Origin: Mesorhizobium sp. B2-1-8
GTDB taxonomy: Bacteria; Pseudomonadota; Alphaproteobacteria; Rhizobiales; Rhizobiaceae
DNA length: 64,000 nucleotides
Direction: 5' to 3'
Assembly (NCBI RefSeq): GCF_006442545.2
Contig: NZ_CP083953.1
Location: forward strand, 62,001-126,000
Made by a program: the position numbers and the translations under genes. How positions within the stretch are numbered: position 1 is the stretch's first letter; every line of letters begins with the position of its first letter. This document shows, piece by piece, positions 6,760 to 16,781 of the stretch. The notes below the pieces were generated by a model. The model was not told the origin of the DNA. It ran no database searches and saw nothing but the letters and a program-made list of their open reading frames with translations.

Positions 6760-9700
6760 TCAAGCCGCTGCGGTACGGTCAGTGACGCCGACCAGCGTAT
6801 GGCGGTCGAGGAGCAAGGCGAGGATGGCGGGCCCTTGCGTGGCAATCGGGATGAACAGCCGGAGCTTCCAGGAGATGATCTCGGAAATCAGTCCGAGCGC
6901 CTTCAGCCGCGGCACCATTGCGTCAGTGAAGCCGATCAGCTCGACACGGTAGTCGTGCATGACGCGGCTGCGGCGCAGGATCAGGCCGTCGGCGAGTTGC
7001 AGCCCGATCTTGCCTTCCACGAGTCCGGTCCAGGCATCTTCCGGTGCGAGCGTCGGCACATCGGCGAGACCGAGATTGCGGAACATGGTCTCAACAAGGG
7101 TCGGAGCGATATGACGGCCGATAATGCGCTCGCCGGCGTCCGTCTGGATGCGGTAAACCCGGCAATCGTCGTCAGGCAACCGCCGCCAGATCGGCAGAAG
7201 GAGCCCTGTGACGATGTTGAAGGTGCTGGTGGTGAACTCCGGCACCGCGGCGGCTTCCGCCTCCCAGAGTTCGCAAAACACCTTCCGCTCCGCAGCCTGC
7301 CAATGCGTCTCGGCGAGCGCATCACGCCCAAAGCGCAGTTCGTCTGTCGGCCGCAGCAGACGTACGCGGTGTTCGACGGCTCCGTCGTCGAGCATCAGGC
7401 TCGCCGTCGGCAGCTGTATCGCCGCGCGCCTCGAGCGTGAGTTGACGAGCAGAACCGATTGGGGCTCCGTGCGGGCGATTGCCAGCACGTCGGCCAGGCC
7501 GAGCGGGCGGATGCGATCCTTGCGCGCGACAGTCAGCACATGCGATTGCGCGCCCGAAACCGGATGCGTGTAGACGGTGCGGCGATCGGAGACAACGATG
7601 CTCTCCGCCGTGATCGTCTCCAGACCCTTGTCATAGTGCCCGGCGGCGATGGCGCCCTCGATCTTCGCCGCCATCAACTGCTCGAACACCTCGAACAACA
7701 GGTTCTGGGTCTCGATGCGCAGTGCGAGCAGCCGATTGAGCCAGGTCGTGATCGGCGGCAGTTCGTCGCGCAGCCCGCCCTCGTCGGTGGTCAGCGACAG
7801 GCCTGCGACGGTCTCGAAGGTCGTGAGCGAGCAGCCTTCGATCTTACCCTGGTGGAGCAGCCAGTAGAATTGGCGAAGGGCAGCGCGGGCATAGGGGCTT
7901 TCCAGATTGTCCTCGGATCGGAACAGCCCTGCCCCACCGGTCTGGCGCTGGCCGCGCGTGATCGCACCCAGTGTGTCGAGCCGGCGCGCAATGGTCGACA
8001 GGAAACGTTTTCCGGCTTTCACATTGGCGGCCATGGGCCGGAACAGCGGCGGCTGCACCTGGTTGGTGCGGTGCGTCCGTCCCAGGCCCTGGATGGCGTT
8101 GTCGGCGCGCCAGCCGGCCTCGAGCAGATAGTGCTTACGCAACCTCTGGTTCTTCATCCCGAGGTCTGCGTGGTAGGACCGGCCCGTGCCGCCGGCGTCC
8201 GAAAAGATCAACACGCGCTTGTCGTCGTCCATGAAGCTTTGGGTCTCGGCAAGATTGGCCGAGCCCGGGCGGTTCTCGACGGCGAGCCGGTCAACACCGT
8301 CGCGGCCGGTCTTCTTCACGATGCGGCGCGAGCGGCCCGTCACCTCAGCGACGGTGTCGGTGCCGAAGTGATGGATGATCTGGTCGAGTGCACTGCCGAC
8401 CGGCGGCAGCGACGCGATGCGCTCAACCATCTCGTCGCGCCGGCGAACCGCCTCCCGGCACTGGACCGGGTTGCCGTCTTCGTCATGGACTGGCCGCGAA
8501 TAGACGTTCCCTTCAGCGTCCGAATATTCTTCAAACAGCTGGGTCGGGAAGGAATGCATCAAATACCCGCCGACATATTCGCGCGGCGTGACGTCGACAT
8601 GGAGATCCGACCATTCCTCGGTGGGGATCTCGGCAAGCCTGCGTTCCATCAGCGCCTCTCCGGTCGAGACAATCTGCACGACCGCCGAATGACCGTCGGT
8701 ACGGTCCTGCTCGATCGCGCCGATCAGCGTCGGCGTCATCATCGAGGTGATGAGATGGCTGAAGAAGCGTTGCTTGGTGCTCTCGAAGGCCGAGCGGGCC
8801 GCAGCCTTGGCGTTGCGGTTCAGCGTGCCGGTCCCGCTGGTGATGTTGGCCGCCTCCAGTGCTGCGGTCAGGTTGTTGTGGATGACCTGGAAGGCGTCCG
8901 CATAGGAATTGTAGATGCGGATCTGCTCCTTGGTCAGATCGTGCTCAAGCAGGTCGTATTCGACGCCGTCATAGGAGAGCGAGCGCGAGGTGTAGAGCCC
9001 AAGCGATTTGAGATCGCGGGCGAGCACTTCCATTGCGGCGACACCGCCATCCTCGATGGCGGCGACGAACTCCGTACGGTTGGCGAATGGAAAGTCCTCG
9101 CTGCCCCAGATGCCCAGGCGCTGCGCATAGGCGAGGTTTTCGACGGCGGTCGCGCCAGTGGCCGAGACATAGATGACACGGGCGTCGGGAAGCGCGTGCT
9201 GGAGCCGCAGTCCTGCCTTGCCCTGCTGCGAAGGCGCGACGTCGCCGCGTTCGCTTTTTCCGCCGGCGGCATTGGCCATGGCATGCGCCTCGTCGAAGAC
9301 GATTACCCCGTCGAAAGACTTTTTGATCCCTGTCGGGCCTACGGCCCTCCTCGCCTCTTGTCCGACCCAGTCGAGGATCTGGGCAATCCGGGATTTCTTG
9401 CCCTCGCGTTCCTGGGAGCGCAGCGTCGCGTAGGTGGTGAAGAGGATGCCTTCGGCAAGGCCGATCGGCGTGCCCTGCCGATAACGGGACAAGGGTTGGA
9501 CCAGGAGTTTCTCCTGGCCGAGTGCGGCCCAATCGCGCTGGGCATCTTCCAGCAGCTTGTCGGACTTCGAGATCCAGATCGCGCGCCGGCGGCCCTGCAG
9601 CCAGTTGTCGAGAATGATGCCGGCGACCTGGCGGCCCTTGCCGCAGCCAGTGCCGTCCCCCAAAAACCACCCACGGCGGAAGCGAACCGAATTGTCGGCG

Positions 9701-11256
9701 CCGTCAGGTGCGGCCGAGACGACATCGCAGGTCTCGTCGACTGTCCAGGTGCCGGCGAGATGGCCGGAATGCGCTTCGCCGGCATAGATCACGCTCTCGA
9801 GCTGGGCGTCAGACAGCAGGCCCTCATCAACGATCGTGCCAGGCAGGAGCGGCCGGTAGGATGGCTTCGGGGGTGCGACGGCGGCCATGGCGGCCGACTG
9901 CACGAGCGGCGTCGGATGCGGCTTGGCCCGCGGAATGTGGATCGACTGAAGTACATAGGGCTCGTAGATCGTGTCGGTGAGCCGGCCGCCCTCCTCCGGC
10001 ATCCAGTCGCGCAGTTCGTACGCGAGGGGGATGGCCGGCGTGATGCTTGTCGTCACCGGGCGGGTGGACTTCGCCCGCGAGACTGAGCGGACCGGCCGGA
10101 TGGCGTTCGGGGCAGCCGGTGGGGCGACCACAGGTGCAGGTTTCGCTGCGGATCGGCCCGCCATGTGTATGGCGGCATTGCGCAGAATCTCGTTCGACCG
10201 GGCGCCGATCGAGTCTGGGAAGCCGCCTGGTGTGCGGGGCGGCAGGTCGGCGATCCAGGCAAGCAGCGTCTCCACGTCCAAAGCCTTGCCCGGCGAGGAA
10301 ACGAAGCCGGACGGGTCCGCGCATGGCACCTTGTCGATGATCGTTAGGCGGGTTTCGGCGGTGGTGCCATGGCGTGCATAGACGCGGCCGTCGATCGCCG
10401 CGGTGAAGATGACGGTGCCCTGCTGCTGCAGCCGCTCGAAGGCAGCCCGCCATTTGGGGATTTCGGGTGAAAGGCCGATGCCGGTGATGGCAACAAGACG
10501 GCCGCCCGAACGCAGGCGTGCCAATGCGGAGGAGAGGTGTCGCCACGCGGCATCGGCGACATGGCCGTCGACATAGGCGCCGACCGTGAAAGGTGGATTC
10601 ATCAGTACCACAGAGGGCTGGATGCCGGCATCGAGGTGATCATCGATATGGGCAGCGTCGTGCCGCGAGACCGGTACACGCTGGAACAGGAGACCGAGGA
10701 GATCGACCCGCATCGCGGCAAACTCGTTGAGGAAGAGCGAGGCCCGCGCGATCTCGGCATGGACGGCGAGAAGGCCGGTGCCGGCCGACGGTTCGAGAAC
10801 GAGATCGGACGAAGAGATCGCCGCGGCGTGAGCGGTGACGAAGGCGAGCGGCAGCGGCGTCGATAATTGCTGCATGGCCTGGCTCTCGTCTGATCGTCTC
10901 GTATGGGTGGGAACGAGCCCGGCGATCCGTTTCATCATCGCCAGCGTCGCCTGCGGCGTGGTCGACCGGGACAGGATCGCCGGTCCGAACCGCCGCAGGA
11001 ACAGCACCTGGGCAGCTTCCAGCGCTTCGTAGGCATCCTTCCAGACCCATAATCCCTGCGCATCACTGCCGCCAAAACTTGTCGTCATGACAGCACGCAG
11101 GACTGCGGTGGTGACAGGCTTGCCCTGTTCGAGGAAAGGCAGAAGCTGCATTGCCGCCTGATAGATCGCCCGGGCGTTGTCGATGGCGGTGGACGCCGGC
11201 GCGGCATGGGGAGCGGCCGTCCGGGCAACGGTCGGTGTGGTCGTGACGATGTTCAT
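6760..11256 (-). CDS. Strawberry-notch-family methyltransferase-helicase
   Basis: 1498 residues from ATG 11256 (GAAGGAC upstream). Residues about 100-330 are an N6-adenine-type methyltransferase: EPSAGTG at 155-161 (AdoMet loop) and NPPF at 220-223. A disordered linker rich in Pro and Ala follows. Near residue 535 is a Walker A loop GDGTGCGKGRQ, near 650 VIVFDEAHAM (DEAH box), and near 1055 GLGRTHRTNQ of the second helicase lobe. This architecture (methyltransferase, AAA_34 and Helicase_C_4) is the bacterial strawberry-notch family carried by plasmids and integrative elements. A role in DNA transfer, replication or anti-defence is suggested but unproven. Confidence 0.9.
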   Translation of the reverse strand: MNIVTTTPTVARTAAPHAAPASTAIDNARAIYQAAMQLLPFLEQGKPVTTAVLRAVMTTSFGGSDAQGLWVWKDAYEALEAAQVLFLRRFGPAILSRSTTPQATLAMMKRIAGLVPTHTRRSDESQAMQQLSTPLPLAFVTAHAAAISSSDLVLEPSAGTGLLAVHAEIARASLFLNEFAAMRVDLLGLLFQRVPVSRHDAAHIDDHLDAGIQPSVVLMNPPFTVGAYVDGHVADAAWRHLSSALARLRSGGRLVAITGIGLSPEIPKWRAAFERLQQQGTVIFTAAIDGRVYARHGTTAETRLTIIDKVPCADPSGFVSSPGKALDVETLLAWIADLPPRTPGGFPDSIGARSNEILRNAAIHMAGRSAAKPAPVVAPPAAPNAIRPVRSVSRAKSTRPVTTSITPAIPLAYELRDWMPEEGGRLTDTIYEPYVLQSIHIPRAKPHPTPLVQSAAMAAVAPPKPSYRPLLPGTIVDEGLLSDAQLESVIYAGEAHSGHLAGTWTVDETCDVVSAAPDGADNSVRFRRGWFLGDGTGCGKGRQVAGIILDNWLQGRRRAIWISKSDKLLEDAQRDWAALGQEKLLVQPLSRYRQGTPIGLAEGILFTTYATLRSQEREGKKSRIAQILDWVGQEARRAVGPTGIKKSFDGVIVFDEAHAMANAAGGKSERGDVAPSQQGKAGLRLQHALPDARVIYVSATGATAVENLAYAQRLGIWGSEDFPFANRTEFVAAIEDGGVAAMEVLARDLKSLGLYTSRSLSYDGVEYDLLEHDLTKEQIRIYNSYADAFQVIHNNLTAALEAANITSGTGTLNRNAKAAARSAFESTKQRFFSHLITSMMTPTLIGAIEQDRTDGHSAVVQIVSTGEALMERRLAEIPTEEWSDLHVDVTPREYVGGYLMHSFPTQLFEEYSDAEGNVYSRPVHDEDGNPVQCREAVRRRDEMVERIASLPPVGSALDQIIHHFGTDTVAEVTGRSRRIVKKTGRDGVDRLAVENRPGSANLAETQSFMDDDKRVLIFSDAGGTGRSYHADLGMKNQRLRKHYLLEAGWRADNAIQGLGRTHRTNQVQPPLFRPMAANVKAGKRFLSTIARRLDTLGAITRGQRQTGGAGLFRSEDNLESPYARAALRQFYWLLHQGKIEGCSLTTFETVAGLSLTTDEGGLRDELPPITTWLNRLLALRIETQNLLFEVFEQLMAAKIEGAIAAGHYDKGLETITAESIVVSDRRTVYTHPVSGAQSHVLTVARKDRIRPLGLADVLAIARTEPQSVLLVNSRSRRAAIQLPTASLMLDDGAVEHRVRLLRPTDELRFGRDALAETHWQAAERKVFCELWEAEAAAVPEFTTSTFNIVTGLLLPIWRRLPDDDCRVYRIQTDAGERIIGRHIAPTLVETMFRNLGLADVPTLAPEDAWTGLVEGKIGLQLADGLILRRSRVMHDYRVELIGFTDAMVPRLKALGLISEIISWKLRLFIPIATQGPAILALLLDRHTLVGVTDRTAAA

Positions 11257-11440
11257 GGAGATGTCCTTCGCGAGAGGGGAATAGCCCGCGCGCCGGCACT
11301 CTCTCCGCGCCGGCCGGGCCGCACTCCTCCCGGCTCCCCTCTCCCTCTGGCGTCGGTCCATCAAACGGGTTGCGCTCTGCGCAAAGCCATGACTCAATGC
11401 ACGGACAGGGATGCGGCGGCGACCTGGAGCTGTGGAGGTG

Positions 11441-12634
11441 ATGCGACGGTTTAGAATTGGCAGTGAGGTCTACGAGGAAGGGTCGCCTGACCTGCAGGCG
11501 ACCCTGGCGAACGCCTATGCCCACAGGGAGCGTCCCCTATGCCTGTGCCGCGAGCCGGGCTGCCCGATGTACATCGCCCGCATCGGCGACCTGCATCTGA
11601 TCAAGCGCATGCCGCTCAGCGGCGGCGGGCATGATCTGTCCTGCGATTCCTATGAATCGCCTTACGAGCTGTCCGGGCTCGGCGCCTTGATGGGAGGGGC
11701 GATTCAGGTCGATCCAGACAGCGGCATGGCGGCACTCAAGCTGGACTTCAGCCTGTCGAAGACGGGGAGCCGGGCGGCCCCACAACAGATCGGGAATGGT
11801 CTCGACAGCGTATCCGGCGAGACCAGGAAACTGTCGCTGCGTGGCCTGCTGCACTATCTGTGGCACGAGGCCGAGCTGACGATCTGGACGTCGCTATGGA
11901 CCGGCAAGCGGCATTGGTGGAACGTGCGATGGCACATCGCAGAGGCCGCCAAGCAGATGATCGTCAAGGGCAGGCCGCTCGCCGAGACCCTCTTCGTGCC
12001 GGAGGCATTCCGGCTGGAGAAGAAGGGGGAGATCGAACAACGTCGGGCGGAGGCTTTGGTGCCGGCGGCCGCGCCGGCGTCGGGGTCGCGCAGGCTTATG
12101 GTTTTGGTCGGTGAGGTGAAGGAGTTCGAGCCGGCGCGGGTCGGCCGCAAGCTGGTCGTGCGGCACATGCCCGGCTTTCCATTCATGGTCGACGACGACC
12201 TTCATCGTCGCTTGCTCACACGTTTCGAGAGGGAGTTTTCATTGTGGGAGGCTGATCACCAGTCCCACCTGATGGCGATTGCTACTTTTGGGCTCAACCC
12301 GGCCGGACTTGCGGTGATCGAGGAGATTGCCGTCATGGTCGTGACCGAGAACTGGATTCCCTACGAGTCTATCCACGAAAAGACGCTGATCGAGGCGCTC
12401 GCAACGATGCGCGAGAAGAGCGTGAAGGGACTGCGCTACAATCTGCCTGCCGATCAACCTATCGCGAATGCCATGTTCCAGAGCCGGACGCAGCCAGTAG
12501 CGCTCTATATCGTGCCGTCCGGAGCAGACGAGACATTCGAGGCCTCGCTCCAGGAAATGATCGCGGCGCGAGCGGAGATCGGCTCCTGGGTTTGGCGCAT
12601 CAGTGAAGGCGATATGCCGCCTGTGCGAGTTTGA
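11441..12634 (+). CDS. DUF1173 family protein
   Basis: 397 residues from ATG 11441, which follows GGAGGTG. The family start MRRFRIGSEVYEEGSPDLQ and the cysteine pattern RERPLCLCREPGCPMYIARI are visible, with HDLSCDSYESP shortly after, suggesting a small metal site. No transmembrane segment is evident. DUF1173 proteins of about 400 residues are standard cargo of rhizobial integrative elements and plasmids, next to strawberry-notch genes as here (divergent, 184 bases apart). Function is unknown. Confidence 0.88.
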   Translation: MRRFRIGSEVYEEGSPDLQATLANAYAHRERPLCLCREPGCPMYIARIGDLHLIKRMPLSGGGHDLSCDSYESPYELSGLGALMGGAIQVDPDSGMAALKLDFSLSKTGSRAAPQQIGNGLDSVSGETRKLSLRGLLHYLWHEAELTIWTSLWTGKRHWWNVRWHIAEAAKQMIVKGRPLAETLFVPEAFRLEKKGEIEQRRAEALVPAAAPASGSRRLMVLVGEVKEFEPARVGRKLVVRHMPGFPFMVDDDLHRRLLTRFEREFSLWEADHQSHLMAIATFGLNPAGLAVIEEIAVMVVTENWIPYESIHEKTLIEALATMREKSVKGLRYNLPADQPIANAMFQSRTQPVALYIVPSGADETFEASLQEMIAARAEIGSWVWRISEGDMPPVRV

Positions 12635-12674
12635 GCGTCGCAACGCGTGTTAGACTAGCAGGATTCAGACTGCG

Positions 12675-13362
12675 CTACGCGAGGCCAAGCTTCTTCTTGA
12701 GTTCGGCGTTCTCCTTGCGCAGACGTTCTGCAAGCAGGCCCTTCAGGCGCTTGTTTTCGTCCTCGAGCGCGAGCAAATCCTTGAGATCGCCACCATCCGA
12801 GGGGGGCGTTGCGGCCTTCTTCCACTGATAATAGGTCTGCTCGGATATGCCGGCCTGCCTTGCGGCGCTTTTGAGGGTCTCGCCGCTGCCGATCGATTTC
12901 TCGATTTGGCCAAGCTTCTGGGCGCGTTCTTTTGAGGAGTAGATCTTTCGGCCGGTGCGGACGGCTGCTGCGGGAGCTTCAGCGGCTGCGGGCGCCGCCT
13001 TGGCGCCGTTCTTGCGAGCAGGCTGCTTGGCCTCGGCCTTTACCTCGCGCTCGCGGAACTTTCTTCTTCGGCTCAGGTGCCTTCGGCTTGGCCGGCGCTT
13101 CAGCAGTGATTTGGGGCGATTCAGATTCCTGAGGGTCGGCCATATGATGCTCCACTTGCGGTTTGTGCCCACCTTCAACATCAACAGGTCTTAAACTAGA
13201 GTCAACAACGTGACCATTTGGCAGGTCCATTGTTTCAGAAGCCTTGGCCGTCTCTGCCATAGCTGCTGACAGGTCAACGTCGCCCCAAATAGAGTTCCCT
13301 CTTTTTTGGATGCCGCGCTTCTGTTTGACCTCCACGATGAATGGTCGAGTCTGCTGCCTCAT
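12675..13362 (-). pseudogene. SyrB-like transcriptional regulator, frameshifted
   Basis: Two overlapping minus-strand frames together make one SyrB-like protein. The first, from ATG 13362 (AAGGGAAGG upstream), begins MRQQTRPFIVEVKQKRG and runs to PKAPEPKKK. The second carries ARKNGAKAAPAAAEAP, KIYSSKERAQKLGQIEKSIG, the helix-turn-helix AARQAGISEQTYYQWKKAA and a leucine-zipper tail ending ENAELKKKLGLA. The switch between frames falls at about 13040-13065, by one base. SyrB-like proteins in rhizobia are regulators. The break probably inactivates the gene, although a sequencing error in the GC-rich run cannot be ruled out. Confidence 0.7.
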
Positions 13363-13641
13363 AGTGCCTTCCCTTGGGAGAAGCGACTTGCATAACGGGT
13401 CGCTTTTTCTCTATCGGTCCGAGCTTTATCGAAAGAGGCCGCCCACGGGCAAGCGATGTTTCGACCAATCAGTAGACATGCTGGGCCAGCACCCTGGTCT
13501 CCAGGACATGTCGCGCGAACTCCTTCGCCGGATAGCCGTCGGCGGGTTGCCCCAACTCCATTGAGGAAGGCGGTACATCCGGAATTCGAAAAGACGTTGC
13601 GGCTTGGCATACTCCTTCAAGCCGGGCTGCAGTTTAACCCT

Positions 13642-13659
13642 CTTTGTTCCAGCGCAAAG
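13642..13659. promoter_or_regulatory. NnrR-type palindrome upstream of ric
   Basis: CTTTG-TTCCAGCG-CAAAG, with the symmetry extending one more base on each side (T...A). It lies about 132 bases before the ric start. The same CTTTG-N8-CAAAG layout recurs beside other denitrification genes in this window. The rest of 13,363-13,790 shows no gene I can support. Confidence 0.6.
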
Positions 13660-13790
13660 ACCCGGACCTTTATTTGGGCAATTTATGGCCCAATGGTTCG
13701 CGCTATTGCGGCCTCTCGACAGTGCGTTGCGTCGGATGAGTCCGCTCTGAGTTTCAAGGCCGTTGTGTTGAACATGCATGGAGCTTCGTC

Positions 13791-14486
13791 ATGAACACCC
13801 AATTCTCAAGTCCAGAACTATGGGAGCGTACCGTCGGAGACATAGCTGCTACGCTGCCTGGCGCCACCGCCGTATTCCGCAAGTTCAAGATCGACTTCTG
13901 CTGCAATGGCGATCTCACCCTCGACGCCGCTGCGCACCGGCGCGGAGTCGATCCCAATGAGATCGAGCGCGAGTTGGAGACGCTTGGTACCGGCGCTGGG
14001 GAGACAGCCGCGCCGGCTGCGATGGACAGCGATGAATTGATCGACCACATTCAAGCCTGCTACCACGAGGCGCACCGCCGCGCTCTGCCCGAGCTCATCG
14101 CGCTGTCGCGCAAGGTCGAGGCCGTGCATCGCGGGCATCCGAAGGTGCCGGCTGGCCTTTCCGATGCGCTACGGCAGATGCAAAGCGAACTGGAGCAGCA
14201 TATGGCCAAGGAAGAGGCCATTCTGTTTCCGGCGATGCGGCAGTGGGCCGAAGGCAAGTTCGATATACCGATTTCGGAACTTCGGCACGAGCACGACGAC
14301 CAGGGCACCTTGCTTCGGCTGCTTGAAAGCCTCACCGACGACTTCGCCACGCCCGACGGGGCCTGCCGCTCCTGGCAGGCGCTCTACGTCGGCGTGGCCC
14401 AGCTTGCCGAGGAACTGATAGAGCACATCCACCTGGAGAACAACGTCTTGTTCCCGCGGTTCGCGGCAACGGAAAGCCGGGCCTAG
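13791..14486 (+). CDS. ric: Iron-sulfur cluster repair di-iron protein (RIC/YtfE/ScdA family)
   Basis: 231 residues. Residues 1-70 form the ScdA N-terminal domain with the paired cysteines in KFKIDFCCNGDLTLDAAAH. Residues about 80-225 form a hemerythrin-like four-helix bundle with iron-ligand histidines and glutamates: HIQACYHEAHRRALPEL, MQSELEQHMAKEEAILFPAM, ISELRHEHDDQG and EELIEHIHLENNVLFPRF. The protein repairs Fe-S centres damaged by nitric oxide or oxidants. Placement beside nar genes and behind an NnrR-type palindrome indicates NO-induced expression. Confidence 0.95.
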   Translation: MNTQFSSPELWERTVGDIAATLPGATAVFRKFKIDFCCNGDLTLDAAAHRRGVDPNEIERELETLGTGAGETAAPAAMDSDELIDHIQACYHEAHRRALPELIALSRKVEAVHRGHPKVPAGLSDALRQMQSELEQHMAKEEAILFPAMRQWAEGKFDIPISELRHEHDDQGTLLRLLESLTDDFATPDGACRSWQALYVGVAQLAEELIEHIHLENNVLFPRFAATESRA

Positions 14487-14937
14487 AGTGACGACGGCTG
14501 CAGCAATGCGGATCGCTTGGCGAATCCTCGACTGAGGGCTTGGCGCTGGGGAGGTAGTCGCTGTGCTGCCACTGCCGCCGTCAACACCAACTATACATGC
14601 GAAGTGGTTTAGCCCGAGCTGGCGGAGGTTAGAAATGAGAATCCCGATCTTTGGCCCGAACTCTTTCGGAAAAAAGTAGAATGCGTGCGCCCATCCCATA
14701 CTCGATCGGGGCGATTTTCGACGGCATTCAACGTCGTCTACTATTGTGCAGCGAGCGCTAGACGCCGCGACTACCGTTAAATTTCCATCAACATTCGCGT
14801 GCGATAGTACGCCGCATAATCAATCTCCGACCCAGGCCCTTCCTAGATAAACCAGCGCAAATCACCGCCGTCCACGCCAAGGCGAGGTCTCTTGAGGGCT
14901 ACTCACGGCGACATTGGCGATCTTCAATCATGAACGC
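14487..14937. other. Intergenic region without a recognisable gene
   Basis: About 450 bases between the converging ric and DUF2478 genes. Frames present are short and do not resemble proteins. I see no clear hairpin terminator, tRNA or operator. Confidence 0.4.
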
Positions 14938-15501
14938 TCATCCGACCGCCGCCATCGTCGCATCCATCGGCTGGCTGAAAGCTCGCAGACGCTCCGCTGC
15001 AGTGAACTGATCGAGCTGGGACAATTCGATTTCTTGTGCGAGCCCCCCTGAGAATTCGCGGAACGGCAATAGATTGATGAGGGGAACACCGATCAGCACG
15101 GGAACGGATAGCTCAAGCGCCTTGGCGATCAGCGACCTAAAACCGCCGCCTTCGACCTCGGCCTTTCCGAATTTGCAGAGGACCAGCAACGCGGTTTGGC
15201 TCGACAACTGCGCTTCGGCAACCGTGCAGGCGCGGTGCAGCCGATCGGTATTCAAAACGCAGCCTCGTGCTTGAGGACCCCGATCATCTGATATCCCGTG
15301 GAGCTCACCTGTGGCTAGGTCCCGAAGATACATGTCGCACTTCAGTCGACCTGGTCTCGGTTCACTACGCTGGATGAGCCCGGCCAATTGAATGCCTTGT
15401 TCGACCATGGCGGCGGTGAATTCCTGCAAAAAAGCTTCGAACTCCGACCCGCTTGAATAAACGATTGCAGTGATGGGATGGCTAGGAACGACGGTTTGCA
15501 C
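14938..15501 (-). CDS. DUF2478 family protein
   Basis: 187 residues. It opens with a strand ITAIVYSSGSEFEAFLQEFT and continues QGIQLAGLIQRSEPRPGRLK, CDMYLRDLATGELHGISDDR and ALLVLCKFGKAEVEGGGFRS. This is the layout of DUF2478, a P-loop-like fold without the full Walker motif, often encoded beside molybdate transport or Moco genes. Here it follows moeA by 14 bases on the same strand, so a role in molybdenum cofactor handling or molybdate storage for NarG is likely but inferred. Confidence 0.8.
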   Translation of the reverse strand: MQTVVPSHPITAIVYSSGSEFEAFLQEFTAAMVEQGIQLAGLIQRSEPRPGRLKCDMYLRDLATGELHGISDDRGPQARGCVLNTDRLHRACTVAEAQLSSQTALLVLCKFGKAEVEGGGFRSLIAKALELSVPVLIGVPLINLLPFREFSGGLAQEIELSQLDQFTAAERLRAFSQPMDATMAAVG

Positions 15502-15515
15502 GTGAGGTTTCCCCT

Positions 15516-16781
15516 TTAGATGGAATTCTGCCTTTCACCGAATCGGCATTGATCGAATGGAAGCACTTCAAGTGGGGTTCCAACTTCGACAGGCGTTGAG
15601 GCACCAGGCACAATCGCGACGGCGTCGGCGAACACCATCGGCATCAATCTGTGCGACCCCTCCGATCCGCAGCGATATGCGGTCAGTCGACCCTGTTCGA
15701 CGTTCAGACGAACCGGCAGCAGTTCCGTGCGATCCGGCTTGCGGGCATGTTTGAACTCTATCTCAGCCGTGATGCGGTTCGCTGGAACTTGACCGAGAAG
15801 GGCTTTCATCATCGGGCGCGCGAAGGCGAGCGCGCCAAACGCTGCAGCTTGTGGGTTGCCGGGCAGTCCTATGAAATACGCGCCTGCAAGCGTGCCTAAC
15901 GCCAGCGGCTTGCCGGGCTTCATCGCTACGTTAACGATGTCAAGGCCGCCGCCGGCGCGCAAGACGGCATTGCGCACGTGATCTTCTTCGCCGATCGACA
16001 TTCCGGCGGTAGCGATGACGACGTCGGCCGCTCCTGCGGTGCTTTCGAGCGCTTGCGCGATGGCGGCCAGGTCGTCACGAACGGATAGGGAGGTGACATG
16101 TGCGTTGGGCGACGCCAGCAGCGCGCCCAGCATCGGACCATTGCTGTCGTAAATGGCGCCAGGCGAAAGCGACTCCCCCGCATCGCGGAGCTCGCTGCCG
16201 GTTGCGAGAACCACGATCCGGAGCGGACGGGCAACCGAAACCGTCGCAATGCCAAGCGCGCTTAGCAGCGCAACTTCTGCCCAGCCGATCACCCGGCCTG
16301 GCCGAAGGATAGTCGTGCCTTGTTTTACGTCCTCACCAACCCGTCGAATGTGCGTACCGGCTTCGACGTCGAGCCCGAACTGCACAATATCGCCCCTGCG
16401 GGTTGCATGCTCCTGCATAGCGACAGTATCCGCGCCGCCTGGCAATGCGGCACCAGTCATAACGCGATGGGCTGTCCCCGGTGCCAACACGTCCGGTTTG
16501 TCGCCAGCGCATGTGCGTCCGGAAATAGGCAGGACCAAAGGAACACCCTTCTTGCCCGACAGTCGGAAGGCATATCCATCCATCGCCGCCTGATCGAACG
16601 GCGGAAGGGCGCCCGGAGCTTTGATCGTCGCGGCCAGGATGCGTCCTACCGCATGCGCCAACGGCACGTCTTCCTGCCTGTTGAGTGGTTCAGCAAGCGC
16701 GGCGGAAACGCCTCGTGCGACTTCAAACGACATTATCTGCGCGCCTGAGCGGAAGCAGTTGTTGCGTGGTGCACCCATCAT
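15516..16781 (-). CDS. moeA: Molybdopterin molybdenumtransferase MoeA
   Basis: About 421 residues. Family motifs occur in order: ALPPFDQAAMDGYAFRLSGK, HRVMTGAALPGGADTVAMQE, RIVVLATGSELRDAGE, GMSIGEEDHVRNAV and GKPLALG before GLPGNPQAA. MoeA inserts molybdate into adenylylated molybdopterin. The start overlaps the preceding stop as TGATG; a second ATG three bases later is equally good. As part of the nar run it can supply cofactor to NarG under denitrifying conditions, and it pairs functionally with mogA at 37127. Confidence 0.95.
   Translation of the reverse strand: MMGAPRNNCFRSGAQIMSFEVARGVSAALAEPLNRQEDVPLAHAVGRILAATIKAPGALPPFDQAAMDGYAFRLSGKKGVPLVLPISGRTCAGDKPDVLAPGTAHRVMTGAALPGGADTVAMQEHATRRGDIVQFGLDVEAGTHIRRVGEDVKQGTTILRPGRVIGWAEVALLSALGIATVSVARPLRIVVLATGSELRDAGESLSPGAIYDSNGPMLGALLASPNAHVTSLSVRDDLAAIAQALESTAGAADVVIATAGMSIGEEDHVRNAVLRAGGGLDIVNVAMKPGKPLALGTLAGAYFIGLPGNPQAAAFGALAFARPMMKALLGQVPANRITAEIEFKHARKPDRTELLPVRLNVEQGRLTAYRCGSEGSHRLMPMVFADAVAIVPGASTPVEVGTPLEVLPFDQCRFGERQNSI

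Noticed and set aside
7459..10086. 875-residue plus-strand open frame
   Set aside because: It lies antisense inside the strawberry-notch gene, has no domain, and follows from GC-rich codon bias on the opposite strand.
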